Assembly (NCBI GenBank): GCA_026994125.1
Contig: JALWRJ010000302.1
Coordinates: forward strand, 1 to 5,029
Source: Cyclobacteriaceae bacterium
GTDB taxonomy: Bacteria; Bacteroidota; Bacteroidia; Cytophagales; Cyclobacteriaceae
Direction of reading: 5' to 3'
DNA: 5,029 nt
The position numbers and the translations under genes were made by a program. The notes under the pieces were generated by a model, which worked only from the letters and a program-made list of their open reading frames with translations, ran no database searches and had not been told where the DNA came from. This document shows, in pieces, positions 1 through 5,029 of this stretch. The first letter of the stretch is position 1, and each line of letters begins with the position of its first letter.

Positions 1-2
1 TT

Positions 3-263
3 GAAAACCTAAAACACCAACTAAGAGCCAATGTAGTACTTACCTATACTAAACACTTGACCCATACCATTTCAGCGGCCTATTACAACCGTGTAAATTT
101 GGATGACTACACCATAGTAGATACACGCTTGAGTTATAACGGTACTGCCTGGAGTATTTTTGCAGATGTAACCAATATTTTTGATGTTACTTACCAGGAA
201 ACTAACCTGGTAACCATGCCAGGCCGCTGGTTTAAGGCAGGAGTAACTATTAAATTATTTTAG
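3..263 (+). CDS. TonB-dependent outer-membrane receptor, C-terminal end (5' truncated by window)
   Basis: The open frame runs from the window edge without a start codon and gives 86 residues up to a TAG stop, so the true start lies outside the window. The TTG at 57 is only an internal Leu codon. The visible part alternates polar and hydrophobic residues like the last strands of a 22-stranded beta-barrel. It contains the pattern W-S-I-F-A-D-V-T-N-I-F-D, then a Met-Pro-Gly-Arg-Trp-Phe turn, then a final strand ending in Phe. These are familiar features of the C-termini of TonB-dependent receptors, and the terminal Phe is the usual barrel-assembly signal. Such proteins import siderophores, cobalamin or glycans across the outer membrane using TonB energy. 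The plug domain and most of the barrel are missing, so the substrate cannot be inferred. The gene converges on hpf and is separated from it by a strong terminator. Confidence 0.88.
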   Translation, partial: ENLKHQLRANVVLTYTKHLTHTISAAYYNRVNLDDYTIVDTRLSYNGTAWSIFADVTNIFDVTYQETNLVTMPGRWFKAGVTIKLF

Positions 264-304
264 CCGAATAATAGGGAATACAAGTAAACTCTTGAAGCTG
301 TTTT

Positions 305-340
305 CAATAAAAAAGGGAGCTAAAGCTCCCTTTTTTATTG
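305..340. terminator. Bidirectional intrinsic terminator
   Basis: This is a perfect inverted repeat with 16-bp arms (305-320 and 325-340) around a 4-nt loop, TAAA. The core of each arm is GGGAGC/GCTCCC, flanked by six A residues on one side and six T residues on the other. A GC stem followed by a T tract is therefore seen on both strands. It lies 41 nt past the receptor stop codon and 14 nt past the hpf stop codon. It should end transcription of both converging units. Confidence 0.93.
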
Positions 341-354
341 ATATAGCATATTGT

Positions 355-651
355 TTAATGGCTCAGCACCTTTTCCTTATAGCGCTTTAATTGTTTAGTT
401 AGCGCCTGAGTTACCTCATCGGCAGCCGCCTCAAACGAAGCCGCTGATGAGGTGGCAAAAAGTTGGTCGCCCGGTATATTAATTTTTATTTCTACTGTTT
501 TATTTTTTACGCCTTCATTATTTAGTCGCATAAAAACTTCCCCATCAATTATCCTGTCAAAAAAAGTATCGAGTTTATCCATCTTTTTTTGAACCACGCC
601 TAGCAGTTTGCTATCGGCATCAAACTTAATTGAATGCATTTTTACTTTCAT
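355..651 (-). CDS. hpf: Ribosome hibernation-promoting factor, short form (HPF/RaiA, S30AE family)
   Basis: The 98-residue product has the size of a short HPF/YfiA-type protein, with a single S30AE domain and no C-terminal dimerisation domain. The predicted order is beta-alpha-beta-beta-beta-alpha. Residues 1-10 form the first strand, about 13-35 the first helix (K-x-M-D-K-L-D-T-F-F), 37-60 the middle strands (including V-E-I-K-I-N-I-P), and about 72-95 the basic second helix (F-E-A-A-A-D-E-V and Q-L-K-R-Y-K-E-K). Family members bind the decoding region of the 30S subunit and inactivate ribosomes in stationary phase or stress. Short forms usually promote or stabilise 100S dimers or 70S monomers. 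The gene is the last of the rpsU-xerC-hpf unit, starting 34 nt after the recombinase stop. No Shine-Dalgarno sequence is visible, as is common in this phylum. I cannot tell HPF from RaiA by sequence alone. Confidence 0.9.
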   Translation of the reverse strand: MKVKMHSIKFDADSKLLGVVQKKMDKLDTFFDRIIDGEVFMRLNNEGVKNKTVEIKINIPGDQLFATSSAASFEAAADEVTQALTKQLKRYKEKVLSH

Positions 652-685
652 AGCAATATATATTTATATGTAACATTATTTTCCA

Positions 686-1567
686 TTATGCTTTTGGGTG
701 TGCTTTTTCGAACACCTTTTTAAGTTTATCTAACGAGTTGTGGGTATATACCTGAGTGGCCGCTAAACTGGCATGCCCAAGTAGTTCTTTTACGGCATTT
801 AAGTCGGCTCCATTATTTAACAAATGGGTAGCAAACGTATGCCGTAGTACGTGTGGGCTTTTTTTGTCGAGCGAGGTGGTTACTCCCAAATAGTGCTTTA
901 CTTTTCGGTACACAAATGCCTCGTATAAAGGTTGGCCTTTATTGGTTAAAAGTAAAAAATTATTTGCTCCACGCATAGCTATCGATTCTCTTAAAGGCAA
1001 ATACTTTTTAACCAGCTTTGCTACTTCTAATGTTAACGGAATTAAGCGCTCCTTGTTGCGTTTACCAAGCACCTTTATCGTATTTTTTTTACAATTTACC
1101 GCATCAACGGTTAAGCCAATAAGCTCCGCTCTTCGCATGCCCGTTGAGTATAATAAACCCAGCATTAACTGGTCTCTAATCCCCTCAAAATCATTTGTAA
1201 ACTCAACCCGATCGAACAAATATTCCATTTCTTTTTCCTGGGCAAATTGGGGCAGGCGCTTTGGGGTTTTTAAGGCTTTAAGTTGCAAAGTAGGGTCAGC
1301 TTTTATAACCTTAGTTCGCACCAAAAACTTATAATAGCTGCGTAGGGTGGCCATTTTCCGGTTAATTGAACCGGGTGCTATGCCATCTTCCACCAAGCTT
1401 ATTATCCAGGCTCGAATATGGCTATGACTGGCTTGTTGTAATGCTAAGTGCCTATCGTAAGAGGTAAGGAATATACTGAATTGCTCTAAATCGTTTTTAT
1501 ACGATACCACAGTATGCTTACTGTAGCGTTTTTCAAATTCAATATATTGTAGGAAAGAGTTTATCAT
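686..1567 (-). CDS. xerC: Site-specific tyrosine recombinase, XerC/XerD type
   Basis: The 293-residue product is the usual length for Xer recombinases. Residues about 1-85 form the SAM-like, core-binding N-terminal domain (opening F-L-Q-Y-I-E-F-E-K-R-Y-S-x-H-T). Residues about 105-290 form the catalytic domain. All six catalytic positions are present: R145 in T-G-M-R-R-A-E-L, K169 in V-L-G-K-R, H239 and R242 in S-P-H-V-L-R-H, H265 in L-L-G-H-A-S, and the nucleophile Y274 in T-Q-V-Y-T-H. The tail ending A-H-P-K-A resembles XerC (A-H-P-R-A) more than XerD, but that assignment is tentative because Bacteroidota often carry several paralogues. Such enzymes resolve chromosome dimers at dif. No phage or transposon genes are nearby, and its place between rpsU and hpf argues for a housekeeping role. 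The ATG start directly abuts a hairpin (1568-1609). Confidence 0.92.
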   Translation of the reverse strand: MINSFLQYIEFEKRYSKHTVVSYKNDLEQFSIFLTSYDRHLALQQASHSHIRAWIISLVEDGIAPGSINRKMATLRSYYKFLVRTKVIKADPTLQLKALKTPKRLPQFAQEKEMEYLFDRVEFTNDFEGIRDQLMLGLLYSTGMRRAELIGLTVDAVNCKKNTIKVLGKRNKERLIPLTLEVAKLVKKYLPLRESIAMRGANNFLLLTNKGQPLYEAFVYRKVKHYLGVTTSLDKKSPHVLRHTFATHLLNNGADLNAVKELLGHASLAATQVYTHNSLDKLKKVFEKAHPKA

Positions 1568-1609
1568 TAAGTTAGTAGCACCGTTCTTGCGCCTTGCACT
1601 ACTAACTTA
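1568..1609 (-). promoter_or_regulatory. Hairpin ending at the xerC start codon
   Basis: Perfect 11-bp inverted arms, TAAGTTAGTAG at 1568-1578 and CTACTAACTTA at 1599-1609, surround a 20-nt centre. In the minus-strand transcript two G-U pairs and one C-G pair can extend the stem to 14 bp with a 14-nt loop. The 3' arm ends at the base just before the AUG of the recombinase gene, so the stem would cover the ribosome landing zone. There is no T tract after it, so it is not a classical terminator. A role in limiting translation of the recombinase relative to rpsU is an inference. Confidence 0.55.
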
Positions 1610-1622
1610 GTGATTTAAAATG

Positions 1623-1639
1623 ACTTTTCAGCGAAAAGT
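1623..1639 (-). terminator. Small hairpin directly after rpsU, possible attenuator or 3' stabiliser
   Basis: The 7-bp arms ACTTTTC (1623-1629) and GAAAAGT (1633-1639) are a perfect inverted repeat around a 3-nt loop, beginning on the base right after the rpsU stop codon. In the minus-strand transcript it is followed by CA and then a short run of four U. The stem is AT-rich, so it would be at most a weak terminator. It could lower read-through into the recombinase gene or mark a processed 3' end for rpsU mRNA. Confidence 0.4.
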
Positions 1640-1834
1640 TTAGTAATTTTCTTTGGCGTACATTTTTTGACGGTACGCAGCCTTTAAACGAGTTGTTCTA
1701 CGCGTAACAGAAGGCTTTTCGTAAGCGGTGCGAGCTCTTAATTCGCGAAGCACTCCGGTGCGTTCAAATTTTTTCTTGAATCTTTTTAGCGCTCTGTCAA
1801 TCGACTCGTTTTCTTTTACATTGATAACAATCAT
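1640..1834 (-). CDS. rpsU: Small ribosomal subunit protein bS21
   Basis: The 64-residue, strongly basic product matches bS21 along its length. It has N-E-S-I-D-R-A-L-K-R-F-K-K-K at 9-22, then R-x-G-V-L-R-E-L-R-x-R at 25-35, then Y-E-K-P-S-V-T-R-R at 38-46. bS21 sits near the mRNA exit region and the 3' end of 16S rRNA. In Bacteroidota it has been described, together with bS18 and bS6, as sequestering the anti-Shine-Dalgarno sequence. The C-terminal tail here carries tyrosines at 54, 59 and 64, which could serve such a contact. The gene leads the unit rpsU-xerC-hpf and has its own consensus promoter. No purine-rich Shine-Dalgarno sequence lies ahead of the ATG. Confidence 0.96.
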   Translation of the reverse strand: MIVINVKENESIDRALKRFKKKFERTGVLRELRARTAYEKPSVTRRTTRLKAAYRQKMYAKENY

Positions 1835-1860
1835 ATCTATATCTAAACGTTTAAATCTAA
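1835..1860 (-). promoter_or_regulatory. rpsU 5' leader with TAGAT repeats and a 10-bp palindrome
   Basis: On the minus strand the predicted leader holds TAGAT three times (1859-1855, 1845-1841 and 1839-1835). The last copy directly precedes the ATG. Between the first two copies is the perfect palindrome TAAACGTTTA (1844-1853). There is no GGAGG-like sequence. The arrangement might be a protein or ribosome contact site controlling rpsU translation. It might also be AT-rich coincidence. Confidence 0.3.
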
Positions 1861-1869
1861 ATGGGAGCG

Positions 1870-1900
1870 CAAATATAGAAAGCTAATTAATTAATTCAAA
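1870..1900 (-). promoter_or_regulatory. Bacteroidota-type promoter of the rpsU-xerC-hpf unit
   Basis: Reading the minus strand, TTTG (1900-1897) is followed after 19 nt by TATATTTG (1877-1870). This matches the known Bacteroidota sigma-factor consensus of TTTG, a 19-21 nt spacer, and TAnnTTTG. Transcription would start a few bases downstream, around 1862-1865, giving a leader of roughly 30 nt. The upstream TTTG lies only 1 nt past the stop codon of the acyl-CoA dehydrogenase gene. Confidence 0.75.
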
Positions 1901-1901
1901 A

Positions 1902-3038
1902 TCAATCTGCCAACAAAAGTTTAGATATAACCAATTTTTGGATTTCAGATGTGCCTTCACCTATGGTACACAATTTGGCATCCCGGTAAAATTTTTCTAC
2001 CGGGTAGTCTTTGGTGTAACCGTAACCTCCAAATATCTGTACGGCATCGGTGGCTACTTCTACGGCTATTTCAGAAGCATAATACTTGGCCATAGCCGAT
2101 TGGCTGGTTACCGGCTGGTGGTTATTTTTAAGCTCAGCCGCATGGTTAATTAATTGGCGGGCGGCTTCTACTTTAGTGGCCATATCGGCCAATTTAAACG
2201 AAATGGCTTGAAAATCGGCTATGGGTTTTCCAAATTGATGGCGCTCTTTGGCATAGGCCACGGCCTCGCGCAAGGCTCCTTCGGCAATACCCAGCCCTAA
2301 TGCTGCAATCGAAATACGTCCGCCATCCAAAATGGTAAGTGCTTGCACAAATCCTTCGCCAACTGCGCCCAGTACATGGCTATCGGGCACTTCACAATTT
2401 TGCAACACCACTTCGGTGGTTTCGGAGGCCCGCATACCCAGCTTGTCTTCTTTTCTACCTTGCAATAAGCCCGGGTTTCCTCGTTCTACTACAAAAGCCG
2501 TCATGGCTTTTTTATCGCCCACAGCCCCTGTACGCGCCATAATTACAATTACATCGCCCGAATTGCCATGCGTTATAAAGTTTTTGCTTCCGTTAAGCAC
2601 CCATTTACCTTCTTTTTTCTCAGCGGTGGTCATCATATTACCTGCATCGCTACCGGTATTGGGCTCGGTTAGGCCCCAGGCGCCTACCCATTGCCCCGAA
2701 GCCAGTTTAGGCAGCCATTTCTTTTTTTGCTCCTCATTACCAAAAGTTAAAATATGATTAGTACATAAAGAATTGTGAGCCGCCAACGAAAGCCCTATGG
2801 CCGGATCCCAAGCCGAAATTTCGCTTACCGCAGCTACATATTCATGGTAGCCCATACCGGAGCCTCCATACTGCTCGGGCACCAATACTCCCATCACACC
2901 CAACTCGCCCAATTGCGAAAATATTTCCCTGGGAAACACTTGTTGCTCATCCCACTCCCTCCGGTAATCAGCTATATGTTTTTTGCCAAAATCCCCCATC
3001 GCTTTTCTAATTAATTCAATATTTTCGCTATTTTTCAT
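1902..3038 (-). CDS. Acyl-CoA dehydrogenase (short/medium-chain type, FAD-dependent)
   Basis: The 378-residue product has the standard length of short/medium-chain acyl-CoA dehydrogenases. The helical N-terminal domain covers about 1-118 (with V-P-E-Q-Y-G-G-S-G at 53-61). The middle beta domain covers about 119-225 and opens with the FAD-contact signature [11 protein letters not shown] at 121-131. The C-terminal helical domain covers about 230-378. R-H-Q-F-G-K at 266-271 is a flavin contact. Residues 334-353 (Q-I-F-G-G-Y-G-Y to Y-R-D) fit the second family signature. The E of [10 protein letters not shown]361, is at the position of the catalytic base in short- and medium-chain enzymes; isovaleryl-type enzymes place it elsewhere. 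It should oxidise an acyl-CoA to the 2-enoyl-CoA and pass electrons to ETF in the cytoplasm. Chain length cannot be fixed from sequence. No other beta-oxidation or ETF gene is adjacent, so it appears to be a single-gene unit. Confidence 0.95.
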   Translation of the reverse strand: MKNSENIELIRKAMGDFGKKHIADYRREWDEQQVFPREIFSQLGELGVMGVLVPEQYGGSGMGYHEYVAAVSEISAWDPAIGLSLAAHNSLCTNHILTFGNEEQKKKWLPKLASGQWVGAWGLTEPNTGSDAGNMMTTAEKKEGKWVLNGSKNFITHGNSGDVIVIMARTGAVGDKKAMTAFVVERGNPGLLQGRKEDKLGMRASETTEVVLQNCEVPDSHVLGAVGEGFVQALTILDGGRISIAALGLGIAEGALREAVAYAKERHQFGKPIADFQAISFKLADMATKVEAARQLINHAAELKNNHQPVTSQSAMAKYYASEIAVEVATDAVQIFGGYGYTKDYPVEKFYRDAKLCTIGEGTSEIQKLVISKLLLAD

Positions 3039-3057
3039 TTTTTATTTTATTGATTGT

Positions 3058-3065
3058 CAATGATA
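3058..3065 (-). promoter_or_regulatory. Possible -7 element for the acyl-CoA dehydrogenase gene
   Basis: On the minus strand TATCATTG differs by one base from the TAnnTTTG consensus and would place the transcript start around 13 nt before the ATG. A TTG lies upstream at 3084-3082, but the 16-nt spacer is shorter than the usual 19-21. No better candidate was found in the intergenic region, so this is a weak call. Confidence 0.22.
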
Positions 3066-3163
3066 TATGTTTCCTGTTATCCAATCGTTCGCTAAATTAA
3101 TAAATTTAATGCAATATGCGTGCATGCTATACCTAAAAAGAACACACCATGGTTACCCGGCAG

Positions 3164-3195
3164 TTTAATGGAATGTATCCTGCATTCCTGTTAAA
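3164..3195. promoter_or_regulatory. Interrupted inverted repeat upstream of the ugd promoter (possible operator)
   Basis: The arms TTTAA-t-GGAATG (3164-3175) and CATTCC-tg-TTAAA (3183-3195) are complementary over 11 positions, around a 7-nt centre, with a 1/2-nt internal mismatch. The element lies about 13 nt upstream of the predicted -33 box of ugd, in a non-coding stretch between divergent genes. This position suits a dimeric transcription factor acting on the sugar-nucleotide genes or on the divergent dehydrogenase. The rest of the 220-bp intergenic region is AT-rich and shows no ORF or RNA gene. Confidence 0.35.
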
Positions 3196-3208
3196 TTAAC
3201 TAAACGGG

Positions 3209-3239
3209 TATGTTCACAATAAAAATCATCTTATTTTTG
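3209..3239 (+). promoter_or_regulatory. Bacteroidota-type promoter of ugd
   Basis: TATTTTTG at 3232-3239 is an exact match to the -7 consensus TAnnTTTG. Nineteen nt upstream, TATG at 3209-3212 matches three of four bases of the TTTG -33 element. The start of transcription would fall around 3245, leaving a leader of about 14 nt before the ugd ATG at 3259. The leader is AT-rich and has no Shine-Dalgarno sequence. Confidence 0.65.
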
Positions 3240-3258
3240 CATCAAATTTTTAAAATAC

Positions 3259-4575
3259 ATGAAAATAGCAGTTGTAGGAAGTGGCTATGTTGGATTAGTA
3301 ACCGGCACTTGTTTTGCAGAAACAGGCAATTTTGTAACCTGTATTGATATTGACCCCAAAAAAGTTGAAATGCTTTCGGGAGGCACCATACCTATATACG
3401 AGCCCGGCCTGGATTTACTTTTTGAGCGTAACACCAAGCAAGGCCGTTTAACCTTTACCACCAACCTGGCCCAAGGTATTGCAGGAGCAGAAGTAATATT
3501 TTTAGCCTTACCCACCCCTCCCGGTGAAGATGGTTCGGCCGACCTACAGTATATTCTACAAGTAGCCCGCGATTTGGGCCCTTTGTTAAAACAATATACT
3601 GTAATTGTAGATAAAAGCACCGTGCCGGTAGGTACTGCCGAAAAGGTAAGGGAGGCCATTGGGCAACATGCAAAAGTTGACTTTGATGTAGTATCGAACC
3701 CTGAGTTTTTACGTGAAGGTGTAGCGGTAGAAGACTTTATGAAACCCGACCGGGTGGTTATTGGCACCCAATCGGAAAAAGCCAAACAACTAATGGACGA
3801 ACTTTACGAACCATTAGTACGCCAGGGCAATCCTATTTTATTTATGGATGAAAAGTCGGCAGAACTCACAAAATATGCAGCCAATTCCTTTTTGGCTACT
3901 AAAATTACCTTTATGAACGAAATTGCCAACCTATGCGAGTTGCTGGGTGCCGATGTAGATATGGTTCGTAAAGGCATAGGCACGGATTCTCGCATTGGCA
4001 AGCGCTTTCTGTTTTCGGGCATAGGTTACGGGGGCAGTTGTTTCCCCAAAGATGTACAGGCCTTAGCCAAATCGGCCAAGGATGCCTCCTATGATTTTGG
4101 CATCTTAAAGGCCGTTATGAACATTAATCAGTCTCAAAAAACGAAGCTCATTCCTAAAATAAATGAGTATTTTAAAGGCAACCTGCAAGGCAAAACCATT
4201 GCGTTATGGGGACTGGCTTTTAAACCCAATACCGATGACATCCGGGAGGCTCCTTCCCTGGCCAATATCGAGGCTTTGTTAAAACTGGGAGCAAAAGTAA
4301 AAGCGTTTGACCCCGAAGCCATGAATAATGTAAAAGGGCTTTTAGGAGATAAAATAACCTATTGCGAAAACCAGTACGAAGCCCTACAAGAAGCCGATGC
4401 ACTTTTAATTGTAACCGAATGGCCTGTGTTTAGAGCGCCCGATTTTAACAAAATGAAACAGCTCTTACAAAATAATGTTATTTTTGATGGGCGTAACTTA
4501 TACAAAAACTCCGATATGCTAAAATATGGGTTTGCCTACGTTAGCATAGGGCGTGAGGAAATTACACATGGATAA
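3259..4575 (+). CDS. ugd: UDP-glucose 6-dehydrogenase
   Basis: The enzyme oxidises UDP-glucose to UDP-glucuronate with two NAD+ in the cytoplasm. The 438-residue length is typical. The N-terminal Rossmann domain has G-S-G-Y-V-G at 7-12 and the ribose-binding acidic residue at D30. T-V-P-V-G-T (121-126) and N-P-E-F-L-R-E-G (147-154) are conserved NAD and substrate motifs. The central dimerisation region carries K205 and N209 in L-T-K-Y-A-A-N-S. The catalytic cysteine is C261 in [10 protein letters not shown] (256-265). The C-terminal UDP-binding domain has [17 protein letters not shown] at 317-333 and D-G-R-N at 410-413. No key residue is missing. The closely related UDP-ManNAc dehydrogenases are disfavoured by the match across the catalytic loop. 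Its 3' end overlaps the next gene, whose enzyme uses its product. Confidence 0.96.
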   Translation: MKIAVVGSGYVGLVTGTCFAETGNFVTCIDIDPKKVEMLSGGTIPIYEPGLDLLFERNTKQGRLTFTTNLAQGIAGAEVIFLALPTPPGEDGSADLQYILQVARDLGPLLKQYTVIVDKSTVPVGTAEKVREAIGQHAKVDFDVVSNPEFLREGVAVEDFMKPDRVVIGTQSEKAKQLMDELYEPLVRQGNPILFMDEKSAELTKYAANSFLATKITFMNEIANLCELLGADVDMVRKGIGTDSRIGKRFLFSGIGYGGSCFPKDVQALAKSAKDASYDFGILKAVMNINQSQKTKLIPKINEYFKGNLQGKTIALWGLAFKPNTDDIREAPSLANIEALLKLGAKVKAFDPEAMNNVKGLLGDKITYCENQYEALQEADALLIVTEWPVFRAPDFNKMKQLLQNNVIFDGRNLYKNSDMLKYGFAYVSIGREEITHG

Positions 4576-5029
4576 AAAAACCGTTTTAATTACAGGGGCA
4601 GCCGGATTTTTAGGATCGCACTTATGCGACCGTTTTATAAATGAAGGGTTTAGGGTAGTAGGTATGGACAACCTGATTACCGGTGATTTTCGCAATATAG
4701 AACACCTGCAAAACCACCCCGATTTTGAGTTTGTTAACCATGATGTATCGGAATATATCCATTTTGAAGGCCCGTTACATTACATTCTTCATTTTGCATC
4801 GCCTGCCAGCCCCATTGATTACCTTAAAATACCCATCCAAACGTTGAAAGTAGGCTCGCTGGGCACACATAATTTACTAGGCTTAGCCAAGCACAAAAAG
4901 GCTCGGCTCATGATAGCCTCTACCTCGGAGGTGTATGGCGACCCTACGGTACACCCGCAACCCGAAGAGTATTATGGTAATGTAAACCCGGTGGGGCCAC
5001 GTGGAGTGTATGACGAAGCCAAACGGTTT
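4568..5029 (+). CDS. uxs: UDP-glucuronate decarboxylase (UDP-xylose synthase), N-terminal part
   Basis: The frame opens with ATG at 4568, overlapping the last 8 nt of ugd, and stays open for 154 codons to the window end, so the 3' half is missing. It is an extended short-chain dehydrogenase. The NAD-binding motif is G-A-A-G-F-L-G at 10-16, with an acidic residue at D34. H-F-A-S-P-A-S-P at 75-82 is followed by the T-L-K-V-G-S-L-G-T stretch. S-T-S-E-V-Y-G-D (118-125) and [13 protein letters not shown] (140-152) supply the Y148-x-x-x-K152 catalytic pair. The pairing of A-S-P-A-S-P with S-E-V-Y-G-D-P-x-V-H-P-Q is characteristic of UDP-xylose synthases. dTDP-glucose 4,6-dehydratases and 4-epimerases lack it. 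The enzyme should oxidise C4 of UDP-glucuronate, decarboxylate it and return the hydride to give UDP-xylose. The overlap suggests translational coupling with ugd. Confidence 0.92.
   Translation, partial: MDKKTVLITGAAGFLGSHLCDRFINEGFRVVGMDNLITGDFRNIEHLQNHPDFEFVNHDVSEYIHFEGPLHYILHFASPASPIDYLKIPIQTLKVGSLGTHNLLGLAKHKKARLMIASTSEVYGDPTVHPQPEEYYGNVNPVGPRGVYDEAKRF

Noticed and set aside
652..685. A separate promoter for hpf in the xerC-hpf gap
   Set aside because: The gap is AT-rich and contains TATATTG-like text, but it is one base short of the -7 consensus and would leave almost no leader. Co-transcription is the simpler reading.
942..1334. Open frame of 130 codons on the plus strand opposite the recombinase gene
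   Set aside because: It lies wholly antisense to a gene with all catalytic residues intact, and its translation shows no recognisable domain. It is a shadow frame.
686..1567. Tyrosine recombinase as the integrase of a mobile element
   Set aside because: There are no att-like direct repeats, tRNA gene, phage or conjugation genes, and the neighbours are core ribosome-related genes. Length and tail fit housekeeping Xer.
1568..1609. The inverted repeat beside xerC as a dif or invertible recombination site
   Set aside because: The arms are 11 bp, as in dif, but the 20-bp spacer is far longer than the 6-8 bp that tyrosine recombinases use, and it is too short to be an invertible segment. An RNA hairpin explains it better.
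1883..1896. TTAATTAATTAA run as a binding site
   Set aside because: It is low-complexity AT repeat sequence inside the spacer of the rpsU promoter, and its symmetry follows from the repeat unit itself.
2332..2757. Open frame of 141 codons on the plus strand opposite the acyl-CoA dehydrogenase gene
   Set aside because: It is rich in Pro, Ser and Thr, as expected from reverse reading of the coding strand. It overlaps a well-supported gene and has no promoter or family resemblance.
3154..3210. TACCCG (3154-3159) and CGGGTA (3205-3210) as a long-range inverted repeat
   Set aside because: Only six bases match across a 45-nt gap, which is easily expected by chance in a region of this size.
3285..3785. 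Open frame of 166 codons on the minus strand opposite ugd
   Set aside because: It is antisense to conserved Rossmann-fold sequence and its product resembles no family I know. It is best explained as a shadow of ugd.

Overview
The window looks like ordinary chromosomal DNA from a member of the Bacteroidota. Four things support this: a TonB-dependent receptor tail ending in a C-terminal Phe, two promoters with the Bacteroidota-type -7 element TAnnTTTG, no Shine-Dalgarno sequences even ahead of rpsU, and the gene order rpsU - tyrosine recombinase - hpf, which I recall as common in this phylum. The genus cannot be read from the sequence.

Layout from left to right: (1) positions 3-263, plus strand: the last 86 codons of a TonB-dependent outer-membrane receptor. 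(2) A perfect 16-bp stem at 305-340, a bidirectional terminator between convergent genes. (3) Positions 355-1834, minus strand: a three-gene unit read as rpsU (bS21), then a XerC-type recombinase, then a short hibernation factor (hpf). Its promoter matches the Bacteroidota consensus and overlaps the end of the preceding gene. Two hairpins lie between rpsU and the recombinase gene, and the second ends exactly at the recombinase start codon. (4) Positions 1902-3038, minus strand: a complete acyl-CoA dehydrogenase. (5) A 220-bp divergent intergenic region containing the promoter for the rightward genes and an interrupted inverted repeat. (6) Positions 3259-5029, plus strand: UDP-glucose 6-dehydrogenase, overlapping by 8 nt the start of a UDP-glucuronate decarboxylase that runs off the window. 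Together these two convert UDP-glucose to UDP-glucuronate and then UDP-xylose, most likely as the start of a surface-polysaccharide or nucleotide-sugar locus.

All complete genes have their expected catalytic or family residues and normal lengths, and none looks broken or recently acquired. I found no CRISPR array, insertion sequence, tRNA or rRNA, and no clearly new multi-gene system. The most interesting signals are small and regulatory: the paired hairpins between rpsU and xerC, the repeat-rich leader of rpsU without a Shine-Dalgarno sequence, and the symmetric element upstream of the ugd promoter.
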